From NCBI RefSeq assembly GCF_019703515.2, contig NC_059368.1:32313391-32377390 (forward strand): a stretch of DNA of 64,000 nt. Reading direction: 5' to 3'. The notes under the pieces are model-generated. The model was given only the letters and a program-made list of their open reading frames with translations. It did not search any database and was not told where the DNA came from. The translations under genes and the position numbers were made by a program. Below, one piece after another: positions 25,010 through 56,099 of this stretch; within the stretch, counting starts at the first letter, position 1, and each line of letters starts with the position of its first letter. Source of the stretch: Myxocyprinus asiaticus (Eukaryota > Chordata > Actinopteri > Cypriniformes > Catostomidae).

Positions 25010-28000
25010 AATGCTGAAATGTTGCTGTCGGAAATAAAAAGCTTTTAAGTCAATGTGAAATGTAGTTCGCAACCCATTTTCTTGCATAAAGTTTTTGAGT
25101 AAAACCAGATATTCAGCGAGGAAAAAATTTTAGAGCAGGACTTGATTTAATCTATCAGGAATTGATTTGATCGTGAAAAGTGGCCGTTACACAACGGAAT
25201 TAAGCGTGGTTGTGGCAAAATGCTCAAGGAGACCCTCCCCTCTCCATCTGCTCCAACACAACGGTCTCTAGTGTGTTTGTGTGTGTGAGCGTGTCTTTGG
25301 AGTTCGGGGTTTTGGAACAAGGGGGGCGTGGCTAATTCAAAGGCTAGTCTGGTGGAAGTTCCAGAACTGCTAAAATCGCTCACAGCACCTTTTAAATATG
25401 GCTAATTTTAATTTCATTCTGACTTAAATTTCAAGATTTAAAGACTTTGCATGTTTAGAAGTTCTACATTTTGCAATTGAAATCTTCAGTGACAGTTTTG
25501 ATTTATTGATTTAATGTTGACTTTTTATATTTTTATTCATAAATGCTTAATTACATTTTGAAATTAAAATGCTTTAATTGAAATCTTCAGTAATTTCATG
25601 TTGACTTGAGTTTTTTAATTTTGAAATATAATTTTTTATTTTTTTATTTAAATGCTTCAAATTGAATTTTGGAATTTAATTTACATTTAGCAATTTAAAA
25701 CATCAGTGACAGTTTTGATTGATTTAATGTTGACTAAAAATTTTACATTTTTAAATGCTTCATATTTTAAGTTTTTTAAATTAAATGCTTAAAAATAAAT
25801 ACATTTGGGGCCTGGGTAGCTCAGTGGTAAAATACGCTGGCTACCACGCCTGGAGTTCGCTAGTTTGAATCCCAGGGCGTGCTGAGTGACTCCAGACAGG
25901 TCTCCTAAGCAACCAAATTGGCCCGGTTACTAGGGAGGGTAGAGTCACATGGGGTAACCTCCTCGTGATCCCTATAATGTGGTTCGTTCTCGGTGGGGCG
26001 CGTGGTGAGTTGAGCGTGGATGCCGCGGTGGGTGGCGTGAAGCCTCCACATGCGCTATGTCTCCGTGGCAATGCGCTCAACAAGCCATGTGATAAGATGC
26101 GCAAGTTGACGATCTCAGACTCGGAGGCAACTGGGATTCGTCCTCCGCCACCCGGACTGAGGCGAATCACTACGTGACCACGAGGACTTAAAAGCACATT
26201 GGGAATTGGCCATTCCATTTTTTTTTTTTTTAAATTAAAATACATTTTGCCATTTAAATCTTCAGTGAGAGTTTTAAGTGTGAAGTTTTTGATCTTGCTT
26301 TATGGATTATTCCACATTTCTCTCTTTTCTAGAGAAAAACGTTCCATGACACAACTCACTCTCTTCTGGTCTCTGAAAAGGATGCAACAAATAAAACTGG
26401 AAGCTTTTTGTATGTGTATTTGTTCACTCATGCCCTTCCTGTACCGAGGATTATGCGAATGTGTCACTTTGCATCTGTTTGCACATGCTGGAATCCGTTA
26501 TTTATTTGACATAAGAATAAGAAATATGTCTGTCTCTGTGACCTGAGAAAATGTTTATTTAGATGGGCAGCAGCTAAGACTGTGTGTTTGTGTTAAAATA
26601 TGAGACTCGGAGTATGTGTGTTTAAATGTGTGTGCATGTCTGCATGTGTGCTAAGAGCATGTGCATCAGAATGCTTTGTAAGCCTATTTACAGTAGATTT
26701 GTTTGGATGCAACCCCATTGGAATTAAGTTTATATGACAGATTTCTGTCCCACTGGACATAAAAGGCAATACATGTACTGAACATAGCGAAATACTTGAG
26801 CATATATTAAGGTCTGTCTTAGTGACGTTCAATGTGGAATATGTTAAAAGTGTGTGTGTGAGAGAGAGCGCGAGAGAAACGGATACAAATTATGTGATCT
26901 GGGTGTGTGCACGAGAGATAACAACTTATCATTTTTGTATACTACTTGTCAATGCATTGGACAGCATGGTCTGAGCTTTTGGGATGATGTATATTTTTAT
27001 ATACTGTACTGTGTATATCGACTGCGGGAGATGATAGTGTTATAATGGTCCATGCGTTGTGTTGCACGCAAACAATTACAATTTAAGTTTGTTTCAAAAA
27101 CGGTACAAAATAGACTCAACTCAAAAGTTTGGATGGATTATTTGAAGATTCCTCAACAACCCTGAGCTTTTCAAAAGCTGAAATGATCCATGAAATGGTC
27201 TGAGATTAATAAAATCAAAGCTTTCGCCTTCAGACTTTCTTTATTGCTCAGCACCGTTGAGGCAAAGCAGGAACTTGTCTATAAATGGATTGTTGCCTCG
27301 AGTCGTAAATCACTTGGAGAAATCAAGCGGCAAACTGTGACTGAAGGCGTAAAACAATGCAGACAAACAACACCTTGGAAAAAAGTAAAGAAGAATTGGT
27401 GTGCTGGTGATTTGCCCTGTTCAAGTCACGGGAATTGCCTTCTAGCTAAAATATATACAATAAACTTCAAAAAAATTATTTAATTTAACACCAATCAACT
27501 GTAAACGGACAAGTTCAACTTGTTTCAGCTTGATTGAAAAAGTTGCAATTTAAAAATGAAACTTTGTTCCATTTGTATGCCAGTGAACTATTGAAGCTGT
27601 TTTATATTTAAATATTATTTTATTTCTGTGAATGTGTATGCTTTTCTGGGGTACTGGGTCTTGTATTACGATGAGATACCTGCAACATGTGTGCTTTGTT
27701 CCAGAAGGACTTATCTGAGTCTAGACGTTTAAATTTGGAAAGAAATCCTCATTTTCTTGCCAATGCACTAGGAGAGTTTAACATCAAATTAAATGTCAAT
27801 TATTGATCTGCCACTTGTTTAAACAGACCAAATGACTCCAGGTTCACCAAACTCTCATGTAAATGGCCGTCTGTAAAGATGTATTTTTGTTCTGTGCAGT
27901 ACTAGTTATCTTTCTCACTCAGATTGTGGAATGAGCAGCAAAACCAGATTAAGTTACAGTGTCATACTGCTGCTCATATTCCAATTTATGCAAAATCATC

Positions 28001-28060
28001 TTTTGGGGAATAAAGAATGTAAAACCCTGCTGTTCAGTCTGGTGTCCATCTTTATTAACA
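25010..28060 (+). other. probable zyg11 3' UTR and downstream region
   Basis: No coding exon was recognised here. AATAAA occurs 24 bases past the zyg11 stop (25033-25038), giving a possible short 3' end. A second good candidate is AATAAA at 28009-28014, followed by a GT-rich tract (about 28030-28050), which would give a 3-kb 3' UTR. The stretch contains an AT-rich tandem-like region (25400-25800, repeated 'aatgctt' and 'ttgaaat' units), a tRNA-type SINE (25807-26231) and TG-rich tracts around 26585-26650 and 26845-26875. Which signal is used cannot be decided from sequence. Confidence 0.45.
25807..26231 (+). repeat. tRNA-derived SINE in the zyg11 3' region
   Basis: Full-length copy of the same SINE (head GGGGCCTGGGTAGCTCAGTG, B box 'tagtttgaatccc'), about 425 bp, ending in 'gggaattggccattcc' and a T-run. 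If the long 3' UTR is used this SINE is transcribed as part of zyg11 mRNA. Confidence 0.85.
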
Positions 28061-28344
28061 CATGCATGTTAATGGTGAAGTGTATCACTTTTGCGACGTA
28101 CTTTCCCTTTTATTCGCTTAATACGCAGTGACAACATTAAGTAAACCATTCGTAGGATGATTTCCCAAAAACTTCTGTTTGTATGAGCATAACGAGAGAC
28201 ATAGTCAGACGTTGCAACATTGGTGCAATCAGTGCAGTGAGTTTAGTGGAGGGGCTTTCTGTTTCTTCGACCAACGGAAGGAGGAGAGTGTTAAGGAAAT
28301 CTGTTTGACGGTAGTGTGTCAGCAATTGCACGCTTCACCTTTAA

Positions 28345-30160
28345 AGGAATATTCTGGGTTCATTACAAGACTCAGTTGACTGCATGTTTGACATTATGTT
28401 GATTACCACAAAAGACTTGTTACACTGGGTTCCAGTGAGTCACTTACAATAAAAGTGAATGGGGCCATTCTTTAAACATTAAAATACTCACAAGATGTAA
28501 ACATTAAGTGTGTTGACATGATTTCAGTGTGATAAAATCACATACTAACCTTTCTGTTTAAAGTTATATCCAATTTAACTACTCCGTTGCCATGACGACA
28601 TAACGCCATAAACGCTAAGATGTCTGTAAAAATGACAATTTAAACTTAAAATGTACAGCTCATATAATACTTGAGTTTTAACAGAAGGACTAATGTATGT
28701 GCTTTTATAAAATTATAAGCTTTATATTTTTCTGCCTTTAAACCTTCCAAAAATTGGCCCCCATTAAATTCCATTGTAAGTAGTGGTCGACCGATATGCG
28801 TTTTTTTAATGGCCGATGCCGATGTCCAGAGAGCAGGGTGGCCAATAGAATGCTGATATATCACACAATTTAATATAGTAAATAACAAACATAAAATTGC
28901 TAAAAAAATGAAACTCTTTCGCACTATATTTACTCAATTTCACACAAAACTTTAACTTTGTAAAAAATAATCTGAAAAAATAATATTGTATTTTAAATGG
29001 TAGATCGCAGTTTCTTCAGATTTCTGTTTAGTCATCAAATTTTAGTAATTTATTTGCACATGAAGAAATTGTTAATATATTAGTAAGAAGGAAATAACAG
29101 TACACACAGTAGTCCAGCAACCATAGATGGCATGTCCACATTAGCAATTGCATTTACTAAAACATACTGAATCAATCCAATTGTACATACAGTGCATAGT
29201 GAATAAGACATTTACTTACAGCACACGTGATGCGCTTTTACCTTGGGCTGCATCCGAAAATGTAGGCAGCTGACTCGCTAACTTGCTGCCTAATCAGTGA
29301 ATGGCTTAACTGACATCTGTTGTGAATGAATGGAACGCTTAAGGAAACTGGTCTCTGAACAGTTTGAAAAGCACCTTATTTTCATTGTACCGGGAAGAAA
29401 CGCTGGATTTTTGTGAGGTTCGTGAATTACATCTGTTTAAACGAGATATCTGCATATTTGTAGACGGTATATAATATAAGTATTATTGATATTTGCCTTT
29501 TATCATTAGAAAAGAAAGTTAAAAGTGACAGGGAACTGCTGAGGAGAGACTGTTAAAATACATGCTTTAGAGGTAAATAAATGAGCGCTCCACAGGGTGC
29601 TGGATCTGCTGAAGTTGTGTGAGGTTGGTTTATTACATCTGTTTAAATGAGATGTGCGCATATTTGCAGACGGTATATGATATTACTTTTATTGATATTT
29701 GCCTTTTTATCAAAAGGAGAGGGAGAATGAAACAGGCAAGCACTTTAACATTATGAGCTCAAACTCGTCTGCCGATGCTGTGATATGCGGACCGTTTAAA
29801 TGACACTGTGTTGCACACTGGTCTATTATTGTAGTAGCACGATGGCACGTAACAACTAAATGAACCGTGACTGGTTGTTTACACGTCTCAGATGCTTCAC
29901 ATGCAAGCAGGTGATTCTCAGCACCCTCAAGAAACAAATCAGCCAAACAGGAAAATTTATCAGCCAATGCCGATTATTAAAAAAATTCTGAATATCGGCC
30001 GATTTATCGATCACTAATTGTAAGTGCCTCACTGTAACCTCGATTTTATTTTTATTTTTTTAATAGAAAAGGACGAGTCAAAATTAATTTTTCTGGCAAT
30101 CAATGTTATACCACAAATGCTGTCGATTGAGCTGAACTTGTATTGAACCCAGAATATATA
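28345..30160. mobile_element. TTAA-family MITE, subfamily B, split by a 1.2-kb hAT-like element
   Basis: TTAA (28341-28344) then AGGAATATTCTGGGTTCATT. The sequence is interrupted exactly at ATTGTAAG by 28781-30016 and resumes 'tgcctcactgtaacctcgat', ending near 30155 in 'gaacccagaat' followed by AT/AC microsatellite. The right TTAA is lost. Confidence 0.82.
28781..30016. mobile_element. hAT-like element with perfect 8-bp target duplication
   Basis: ATTGTAAG at 28773-28780 and again at 30017-30024. Ends are TAGTGGTCGACCGATATGCG and the complement-related ATATCGGCCGATTTATCGATCACTA. The interior holds two diverged tandem copies of about 200 bp ('catctgtttaaacgagatat' at about 29430; 'catctgtttaaatgagatgt' at about 29637). 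No transposase. Confidence 0.85.
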
Positions 30161-30386
30161 TACACATATACATATACATATATATATATACACATACGCA
30201 CACACACACACAATATTTTTATATATTAAAAAATATTGAAATTATTGAAAATATTTTATTTGATTCATTTTCTCAGTTTGAAGAAAATTTTCTTAGGAAT
30301 TCATTAAATTGTGATTTCTCATTCAGAAACGCAAGACAAAAAACGTTCTTGTAACATGAAATGTGAAGAAAACCAATTTACTTTTG

Positions 30387-30392
30387 TTTATT
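30387..30392 (-). terminator. candidate polyadenylation signal of echdc2
   Basis: Reading the minus strand, AATAAA lies about 160 bases downstream of the echdc2 stop codon. It is the nearest canonical signal before the repeat-filled intergenic region. Use is inferred from position. Confidence 0.45.
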
Positions 30393-30551
30393 TTAGGCAG
30401 TTGCTTTTATGAAGCCACTACAACTAAAGCTCCAAATTCAGAGGAAACAGATACCCAATATTTTGTTGATGTCGCAGTACAGAATGTGCTGGCTTGAAAC
30501 ATGTCAAACAGGTTAAAATATTTCAGAGATGCAAGTACTGTATTAGTGCAT

Positions 30552-49566
<19,015 letters not shown>

Positions 49567-49830
49567 GACAACTCTTCGCAGTACACTCACGATAAATATT
49601 ACGACTCTTTCACAAGCAATATGTATTTACAGTAATGTTGTTAGTTCAGAAACAAAGCGAAACCGTATAACCTGGAATTAAAACCGAGCTGTTGCTGTTA
49701 ATAATAAACCAAATGGGAGATTATGTTGAAGTTTGCTCGTCTCTCGTTGCAGTGTAGTTCTTCACCTCACTTCCTCAAACTGTCAACGCTTGCAGAAATC
49801 CTCACTTTACTCCTGTTATGCAAAGTGACA
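49567..49830 (-). promoter_or_regulatory. probable echdc2 5' UTR/promoter
   Basis: Sequence upstream of the echdc2 ATG, without recognised repeats until about 49970. There is no TATA box at a convincing place. Assignment is by position. Confidence 0.35.
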
Positions 49831-49974
49831 TTTCCCTTACCTACAATAATGGCTTGTTTGTGTGTATTATAATAGACACTTCAAGATATAGAGCAGTTGT
49901 ATTAGTTTTAGTTTTAGATCCAGTTGTTAAACCGCATCTACTAGTGACGCGACAAACTAGAACACTCTTCTTTT

Positions 49975-50975
49975 ACGCTGGCTGCGTTCGCTATCGCTCA
50001 CTTGTTCACTCATTCACTACATAGGGGATATCTGTGAGTGCCCTATATCAGGCAAGGAGTGAGTGAATTGGGACGCTGGAGAGAGCGCTGGAGACGAAGC
50101 AGACTTCGTTACATATGAACTCTTATCTTACATGTAGGATAATAATAATCATAATAACAACAATACAATTACAATACTTGTTATTCTTACAAAATGGCAT
50201 ATACAATACATCTTCATTCTGTTTGTCATGTTTAACTCAGTATATATTTTCATAATGATTAAAATATTAATACTAAAAACTGGCAACAGTAATAAAAAAA
50301 CATTTGTACAAGCGTACTTTATTGGATTATTATTATTATTATTATTATTATTTTATATCATCTTGACACTCTCCCATCCAGCATTTGTGAATGCCGAGAA
50401 GAGGTGACGTGCGCATAGCGCTCTCATGCTACTGTAATACAGTACTAAATTTATCTACCAATGTGATAAATTAATATTTGAATAATTTCTGTGCGCAGTC
50501 TTCTCACTTAATAATATCACCATAGTGAATTAGTGAAGAAAGAATCACTTTGCAGTTATTGGCAAATAAATAAATAACCATATCAAATATTTTGTCTATA
50601 TTAATTATCGTTAATTGTCCAATTTAACTGTATGATTTTGGATCGCTATATTTGACTATCATTTTTAATCACGTTTTGATATGTCAAAAAGTGGAACACT
50701 GCAGCCAGCGTGAAATAAAATACTGGAAATTAAGTGAAGCTGTTAACTGGCGTCTCTCTCTCTCTCTCTCTCCCTGCACGTCAGTTCTCCCCACTTAGGA
50801 TTATGGGCAAGATAGTGTCGGCGAGTGTACATTCGAAATCACGATGCATTGTGGGTAAGAATGAGTGAACAAATATAGGGAATGAGATGTAGGGAACGAA
50901 TTCGGACACTACTACAAAATGGCAGACACCCAAAATAGTGCACTATATAGTGGATAGGGGGCTAGCTGTTGGCAC
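49975..50975. repeat. probable MITE-rich region with 'ttcactcattcactac/atataggg' inverted motifs
   Basis: 'gttcactcattcactacata' (about 50005) and, further right, 'gagtgaacaaatatagggaa' (about 50861) and 'tgcactatatagtggatagg' (about 50939) read as inverted versions of each other. Includes (ATT)n at 50325-50353 and (CT)n at 50755-50772. Exact ends are not clear. Confidence 0.4.
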
Positions 50976-50979
50976 CGGC

Positions 50980-51678
50980 CCTGTCCCAATACCCCCATTT
51001 GCGGTTGTGGTCTTGTCTACTTACCCACTTGTCTCAAGGGCGTAGATTCGAGGGGTTACAGTGTGAAGAATTTACATGTTTCCATTGATCATGATATAAA
51101 TATTGGTGTTTTTATTACCTCCCCCCATCGCCCCTGGAATCTATGCCCCTGTGTCTTATGTATTTCCGGTGTTTGGCCACTAGTGTGCAAGTAGACATGA
51201 AGACTACAAGTGTATTGGTGACTTTTGAATGCACTGGGCCACTCGTAGACTTAACGACGTTGTTGCCGGTTGCTGGTAGCGGTGACTGTTATAGCTTACT
51301 TAAAATAATAAATAACTGAAAATCTTACCCATCTTTTCATTTATGTTTTTATTGTGTGAAAATAATTGTAGAAGTTAATTATTTTTACTCATTTTGATTT
51401 TCAATACTTTGTACATTAAAAAAAAATGTTTAACTGTAAAATTGCGTTGTCAATAACTGCTGTAAAATATGAAATATAAGCAATTTCGTTCTACTTTGTT
51501 TCTCAATACGCTGCATAAAACTTAATAAAATAAATAAATAGTGTGGATTTAGTGTGGGTTAAGTGCACTGAGATTTGGCATGTTTTAAACATGGGTCAGG
51601 CTTGAACACTTACTTCCTGTCGCGTGCACGCGCACTCAAGTGGCCAAGACCGCAAGTGTGGGTATTGGGACAGGGCCA
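50980..51678. mobile_element. element with CCCTGTCCCAATACCC inverted ends
   Basis: GGCCCTGTCCCAATACCC (from 50979) and GGGTATTGGGACAGGGCC (to 51678) are perfect 18-bp inverted repeats, extended by 'gcggt..gtggtcttg/ccaagaccgc'. ACC borders both sides, a possible 3-bp duplication as in PIF/Harbinger-type elements. A GGGCGTAG MITE is nested at 51036-51150. Confidence 0.7.
51036..51150. mobile_element. small GGGCGTAG MITE, second copy, nested
   Basis: AAGGGCGTAGATTCGAGGGG...CTGGAATCTATGCCCCT; the body shares 'cagtgtgaagaatttacatg' with 44638-44657. It is shorter and less G-rich than the copy at 44592. Confidence 0.65.
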
Positions 51679-51774
51679 CCCTGTCGACTAATATAGCTTT
51701 GTTTAGGTGTGCAACAGGATGCCTCTCTTGCAGGTGAAGAAGATTATCAGCAGAGGGCAATGGTTAACAGTTAA

Positions 51775-52555
51775 AGGGATATTCCAGGTTCAATACATGT
51801 TATGCTCAATCGACAGCATTTGTGGTATATTGTTGATTACCACCAGGGCTGGATTGGTAATCTGGCATATCGGGCATTTTCCCGTTGGGCTGACGCACTT
51901 TGGGGCCGATCAGGGGCGGACTGGCCATCGGGAGAACCGGGCGGGCCGGTGGGCCACGATAAGCTGAAATGAGCCGCCGCATTATGCAGAACGGGCCACA
52001 AAACGGCGCCGCGATATGCCGAAGGGGGCAGCGATATGCAGAAAAGGACAGCGCCACCCCTGATTACCACAAAAGTTAATTTTGACTCGTCCCTCCTTTT
52101 CTTTAAAAAAAAATTAAAAAAAAGCAATACAATTCTGACTGGGTTCCAGTGAGACGCTTACAATGGAAGCGAATGGGTGCCAATTTTTAATCATTAAAAT
52201 ACTCACTGTTTCAAAAGTATAGCCACAAGACATAAACAATATGCATGTTAACATGATAAAATCACTTACATTTTCTGTGTGATGTTATATACAATTTTAC
52301 AATTTCAACAACAATTTTACAGCTCAAATAATACATGAGTTTTAACAGGATAATTCATGTAAGTGCTTTTTTAAAATAAGCTTCACATTTCTGCCTTTTA
52401 AACCCTCCAAAAATTGGCCCCATTCACTTCCATTGTAGCGCTGCACTGTAACCTCGATTTATTCTTTTTTTTAAAGAGAAGGAGGAACGAAGGAGGATCA
52501 TTTTTTTGTGGTATCGACATTATGCCACAAATGCTGTCGACTGAGCTAATCTGGC
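51775..52555. mobile_element. TTAA-family MITE, subfamily B, split by a small hAT-like insertion
   Basis: TTAA 51771-51774 then AGGGATATTCCAGGTTCAAT. Interrupted at ATTACCAC by 51844-52062 and continued to about 52550 ('gccacaaatgctgtcgactg'), where the right tip is lost. Confidence 0.8.
51844..52062. mobile_element. 219-bp GC-rich hAT-like MITE with perfect 8-bp duplication
   Basis: ATTACCAC at 51836-51843 and 52063-52070. Ends CAGGGCTGG...CCACCCCTG. The interior contains a second CAGGGGCGGACTGGCCATCG at 51911, suggesting a composite of two related units. GC content is far above the host MITE. Confidence 0.82.
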
Positions 52556-53120
52556 TAATGAAGTGTTGATCAGACAGCGGATGTGTACGTGTGTGTTTTA
52601 AAAACCTCATTAAATCAAAATGGGAGTTTTGTGGCTTTTAGTCCATCTGTTGGCTATGATGCCATCTCTGTGCTAATGTCCCCTTAAAAGTTGACAAAAT
52701 AAGCTTTCAGTAGATATACTGCACACATTTAAAACATAATTTCTCTGATGGGAAATGGATCAAAAATATCTTGTTTGCAGAGGTGTATGCTAATTTTTGT
52801 TCATTAAAATGCTCTCTAGAATGATAATGTCTTCCTCCTATTACCACATGCCATTTGTGACAAAGTATTGGCTATTTAAAAAAAAAAAAAAATTAACAAG
52901 CCCTTTGATATGTCCTGCCCTAGCTTACTGTTTGACCTGTTTCATGTGATGTCACTCTTTGACCGTGCTGCCATGCTCGTGACCAAAATTCCTTATACCT
53001 TCAGTGTGCTGCGCTGTGGGATGTGACAAAAGCCGGCAAACTTTTAGTTTCTATTCATAGATCTTGAAAAAGTGATACTGCTGTTTACTTAGCAGAGCTA
53101 AATTTGTACTTTTATTTCAA
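52556..53120. other. intergenic, unassigned
   Basis: No recognised gene or repeat. It contains a T-poor A-run at about 52878-52891. Confidence 0.4.
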
Positions 53121-53124
53121 TAAA

Positions 53125-53768
53125 GTTATATCTTTCAAGAATCAGAATTAGCTTTAATGCTAAGTGTGCTCACATACACAAATAATTTTTTTTGGTGACA
53201 GGAGAAACAAGCAAGTGCACACAGAACATTACAGTTAAACACAGAATATAAAACAAGGTAAGAGTATAAATAGACATACAAAAAAATAATAAAAAAATAG
53301 GACATATAAGAATAGAATGGCGTACATGTGCAAGTGGTAATATATGTGCAAGGTTGGGGTATGTACAGTTATTGAATTAAATATGAGTGAATTTACAGAT
53401 GTACATGACATATTTATATATTATTGCACTATGGGAGTCCTGAAGGCAGATTAATTGTTCATGTGGTAAATGGCCTGAGGGTAAAAACTGTTCTTGTGCC
53501 TGGTTGTCCTGGCACTGAGTGCTCTGTAGCGCCAGCCAGAGTGCAACAGTTTAAAAAGGGAGTGGGCAGGGTGTGTGAGGTCCAGAGTGATTCTACCTGC
53601 ACGTTTCCTCACTCTGGAGACGTACAGGTCTTGGAGGGTGGGCAGGCGGGCACCAATAATCCTCTCAGCAGTCCTGACTATCCATTGTTGTTTTCTTCTG
53701 TCTGATTTGGTGGCTGAACCAAACCAGACAGTTATAGATGTACACAGTTTCAAGTGACACGGCTTCAT
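53125..53768 (-). mobile_element. LINE 3' fragment (Rex1/L2-like), minus strand
   Basis: The minus-strand frame from 53768 reads TSITVWFGSATKSDRRKQQW then IVRTAERIIGARLPTLQDLY, VSRVRKRAGRITLDLTHPAH, SLFKLLHSGWRYRALSARTT and RHKNSFYPQA. This is the conserved region after the reverse transcriptase domain in Rex1/L2-type fish LINEs. A stop follows, then about 320 bp of 3' UTR. The copy is 5'-truncated, as usual for LINEs. Confidence 0.8.
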
Positions 53769-53854
53769 TTCACCAAAGTCAAACAGCGACGAAGTGGGAG
53801 ATCAGGGATAAAATGCTTGTTGACTTTTGCTAATTTATTCAGACGTGTCAGTTA

Positions 53855-55141
53855 TAGGGCTGGATATTGATTCAGATTTCAATTCGATTCCGATTCACAA
53901 GCTCTCGATTTGATTCCGATTCGATTCAGTATCGATTAATTTGGGTTTATTTTAGTTATAATGTCCCTTTTGCTTACATGTAAAAGAAATTCTCTCCCAG
54001 CTAATGTTATTAATTATACAGGGGTCCTTTGAACTAGGTACATTTGGAAAATTATTTTTACTAATTACATTTTATTACTTTCTCATCATTTTGGTCACAT
54101 TTTTTTTTTCAAATGAACAAATAAATGTATTCAATCAATAAATAAGATATTATATTTCATATATAATTTCTGTTACATATTTATTGTTAAATTGCATAAT
54201 TTGTAATATTTACAAGTATTTACACTGATTTGTTGAATACGTGCTAAAATCGGTCCTTGTTAGCATAGATTAGCGTAACGCGGCCATTCCATAGACATTC
54301 TATGGAGGTATACTGGCGAGGAGATAGGAGGCCTTTCTTTTTGAATGGATGTCTATGGAGGAGATGCTTCACAATGCTGAATAAACCGCTTTTTTAATCA
54401 TTTAATGAATTAACTGTCTGTCCGCTAATCTTCAACATGTTTTACACTAAACAATCCTTTTAGAGTGAACTATGTGTGGATTTTATTATGATAAAATTGC
54501 TTTACGGACGATTTACGGTCAGTTTACAGCTCTCTCCATTAATTTGTATAGCATCAGCAAACTGTCGTAAAATGCTAGTTGACCGTTACAGCCGTTATGC
54601 TCTCTCCAATTATAGAACCGCGAAGGTTGTTATCTCAGTACTATAAGATCTCTGTGCGCATGTTATCAAGAGAGAACTTGAATGGCTTTGACTCATCTGT
54701 GCGATGCGTGATTAGAATTAATTGGGTTTTTTTTTTAGTTGTTTTTGATCAACAACTGACAGTAAAGAACAGAAAGGGTATTAAAAGAGACCGTATTCAA
54801 TGACAAATGGGTTGCGTGGATCTCGTCTTGGACACACATTACACGGAACAACTTTTTCTCTCAATACGCTGTGAAAGGATCTCACTGCTGAACACTTCAC
54901 GACTAAACTACACAATTACTAGTGAGTGAAATGTAAACATTTATCAACCAGTTGCCAAATATATTCACTTTAGTCGCACAATGAGAAATTTGGTTGCAAA
55001 TGCGAGTGATTTCCTCTTATTGTAGTAGAGGGTTGCACACTGAGTGAAAGATCGATCTTGGGATTTAAGAATCGATATTGAGATCGATATGTTCAATTGA
55101 AGATCGCGATTAATCGGAAAACAATATTTTACCCACCCCTA
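53855..55141. mobile_element. hAT-like element, 'TAGGGCTGG...CCACCCCTA', perfect 8-bp duplication (1,287 bp)
   Basis: GTCAGTTA at 53847-53854 and 55142-55149. Both ends contain 'gattcgattc/atcgat' sub-terminal repeats. The interior has no transposase frame; about 54240-54930 looks like captured non-repetitive sequence. Confidence 0.87.
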
Positions 55142-55672
55142 GTCAGTTATCTGTAAACATGTCATTTAAATTTATAACATAATCGAGGTTAGATACAATT
55201 AAACTGGAAATGCACATAGGACAATGTTAAACCGTTCATGTGTACTCGCCGGTCACACATCAGACTTGCGGGCATACAGAGATTAATAAAATATATTAAA
55301 ATGTACATGAAAGCCGAATTTGGCATTATTTGTGCTTACTTCAGATCTGTTTACATGTTTCCCAGGACTTGGCATGGATCAAAAGCTATTTTTTGATGTT
55401 TTTCTTGATATCTTTTCACGGGTGTTTTTCTATTCATCGCCATTGCTTCTTGCCGCTGATGGTCAAAAATGTGGTGGCTATGCAGAAAAAGTGACGTTAC
55501 CGAAACAGGTCAATAGGAAACACCAGAAAGACAATTGCATTTGTCAATCCAATTCATTGGGTCATGTTTTTTGTTTCTGACAGACTGGATGTAACTCTCG
55601 AAAATATCTCTCGGATGGTAAGTTCTCGCTCACACAGCGGATGTCCTCTGTGTCTGATGAATCTTGCCTTAC

Positions 55673-55745
55673 GTGCTTCAACCAGGGCTTGGGCAAAGTT
55701 TGGTAACGTGTGAACTGTTCTTAAATGTCCATCAGGAGCTAGCAT
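55673..55745 (-). CDS. exon-like segment of an unidentified gene
   Basis: On the minus strand a pyrimidine-rich acceptor (tttctttctcctctgag) is followed by an open 73-bp stretch encoding MLAPDGHLRTVHTLPNFAQA and then LVEA, ending at a strong GTAAGG donor. It looks like one internal exon. I do not recognise the protein. It lies about 6 kb upstream of echdc2 on the same strand, so it could belong to the next gene of the syntenic block or be a long upstream exon of another transcript. The frame stays open past the donor, so the exon could also be longer. Confidence 0.35.
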
Positions 55746-55935
55746 CTCAGAGGAGAAAGAAACAGGAGAGGATAGACACCTACTCCCGTTTATCTCATTT
55801 TCTCACTCATTATCTATTCCTCTTTCCCGTTGTACCTTCCATTCCTTTTCTTTTTCTCTGACCCTCATTAACACCCCAACCTCTGTATGTCCCTCCCTCT
55901 CTCCATCTCTCTCCTTGCTCTTTTCTCTTTCTGCA

Positions 55936-56099
55936 TTTGTGGTTGTAGCTGTTAGAGAGGTGACAGTCTGTCGCTTTAGGTCCGGCAGGCAGATTGTCCA
56001 TGCGGAGTGTTCTACGCTGTTCTCCCCACTGCTGATAAACTCCTGAACACGAGCCTGCAGAGAAGATACTGACTGGGGTTTCATGGACCTGGAGAGAGT
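55936..56099 (-). CDS. second exon-like segment of the unidentified gene
   Basis: On the minus strand, after an acceptor-like tract (cactctctccag), the frame is open and encodes SMKPQSVSSLQARVQEFISS then GENSVEHSAWTICLPDLKRQ and TVTSLTA. Composition and lack of repeat similarity suggest real coding sequence upstream of the 55673-55745 segment. No convincing GT donor was found, so the 3' limit is a guess. The protein family is not recognised. Confidence 0.3.

Noticed and set aside
25841..26245. 134-codon minus-strand frame
   Set aside because: Antisense of the tRNA-derived SINE; the same frame recurs in every copy of that SINE.
53424..53705. 93-codon plus-strand frame
   Set aside because: It is opposite the LINE coding strand, whose minus-strand frame has the recognised conserved motifs.
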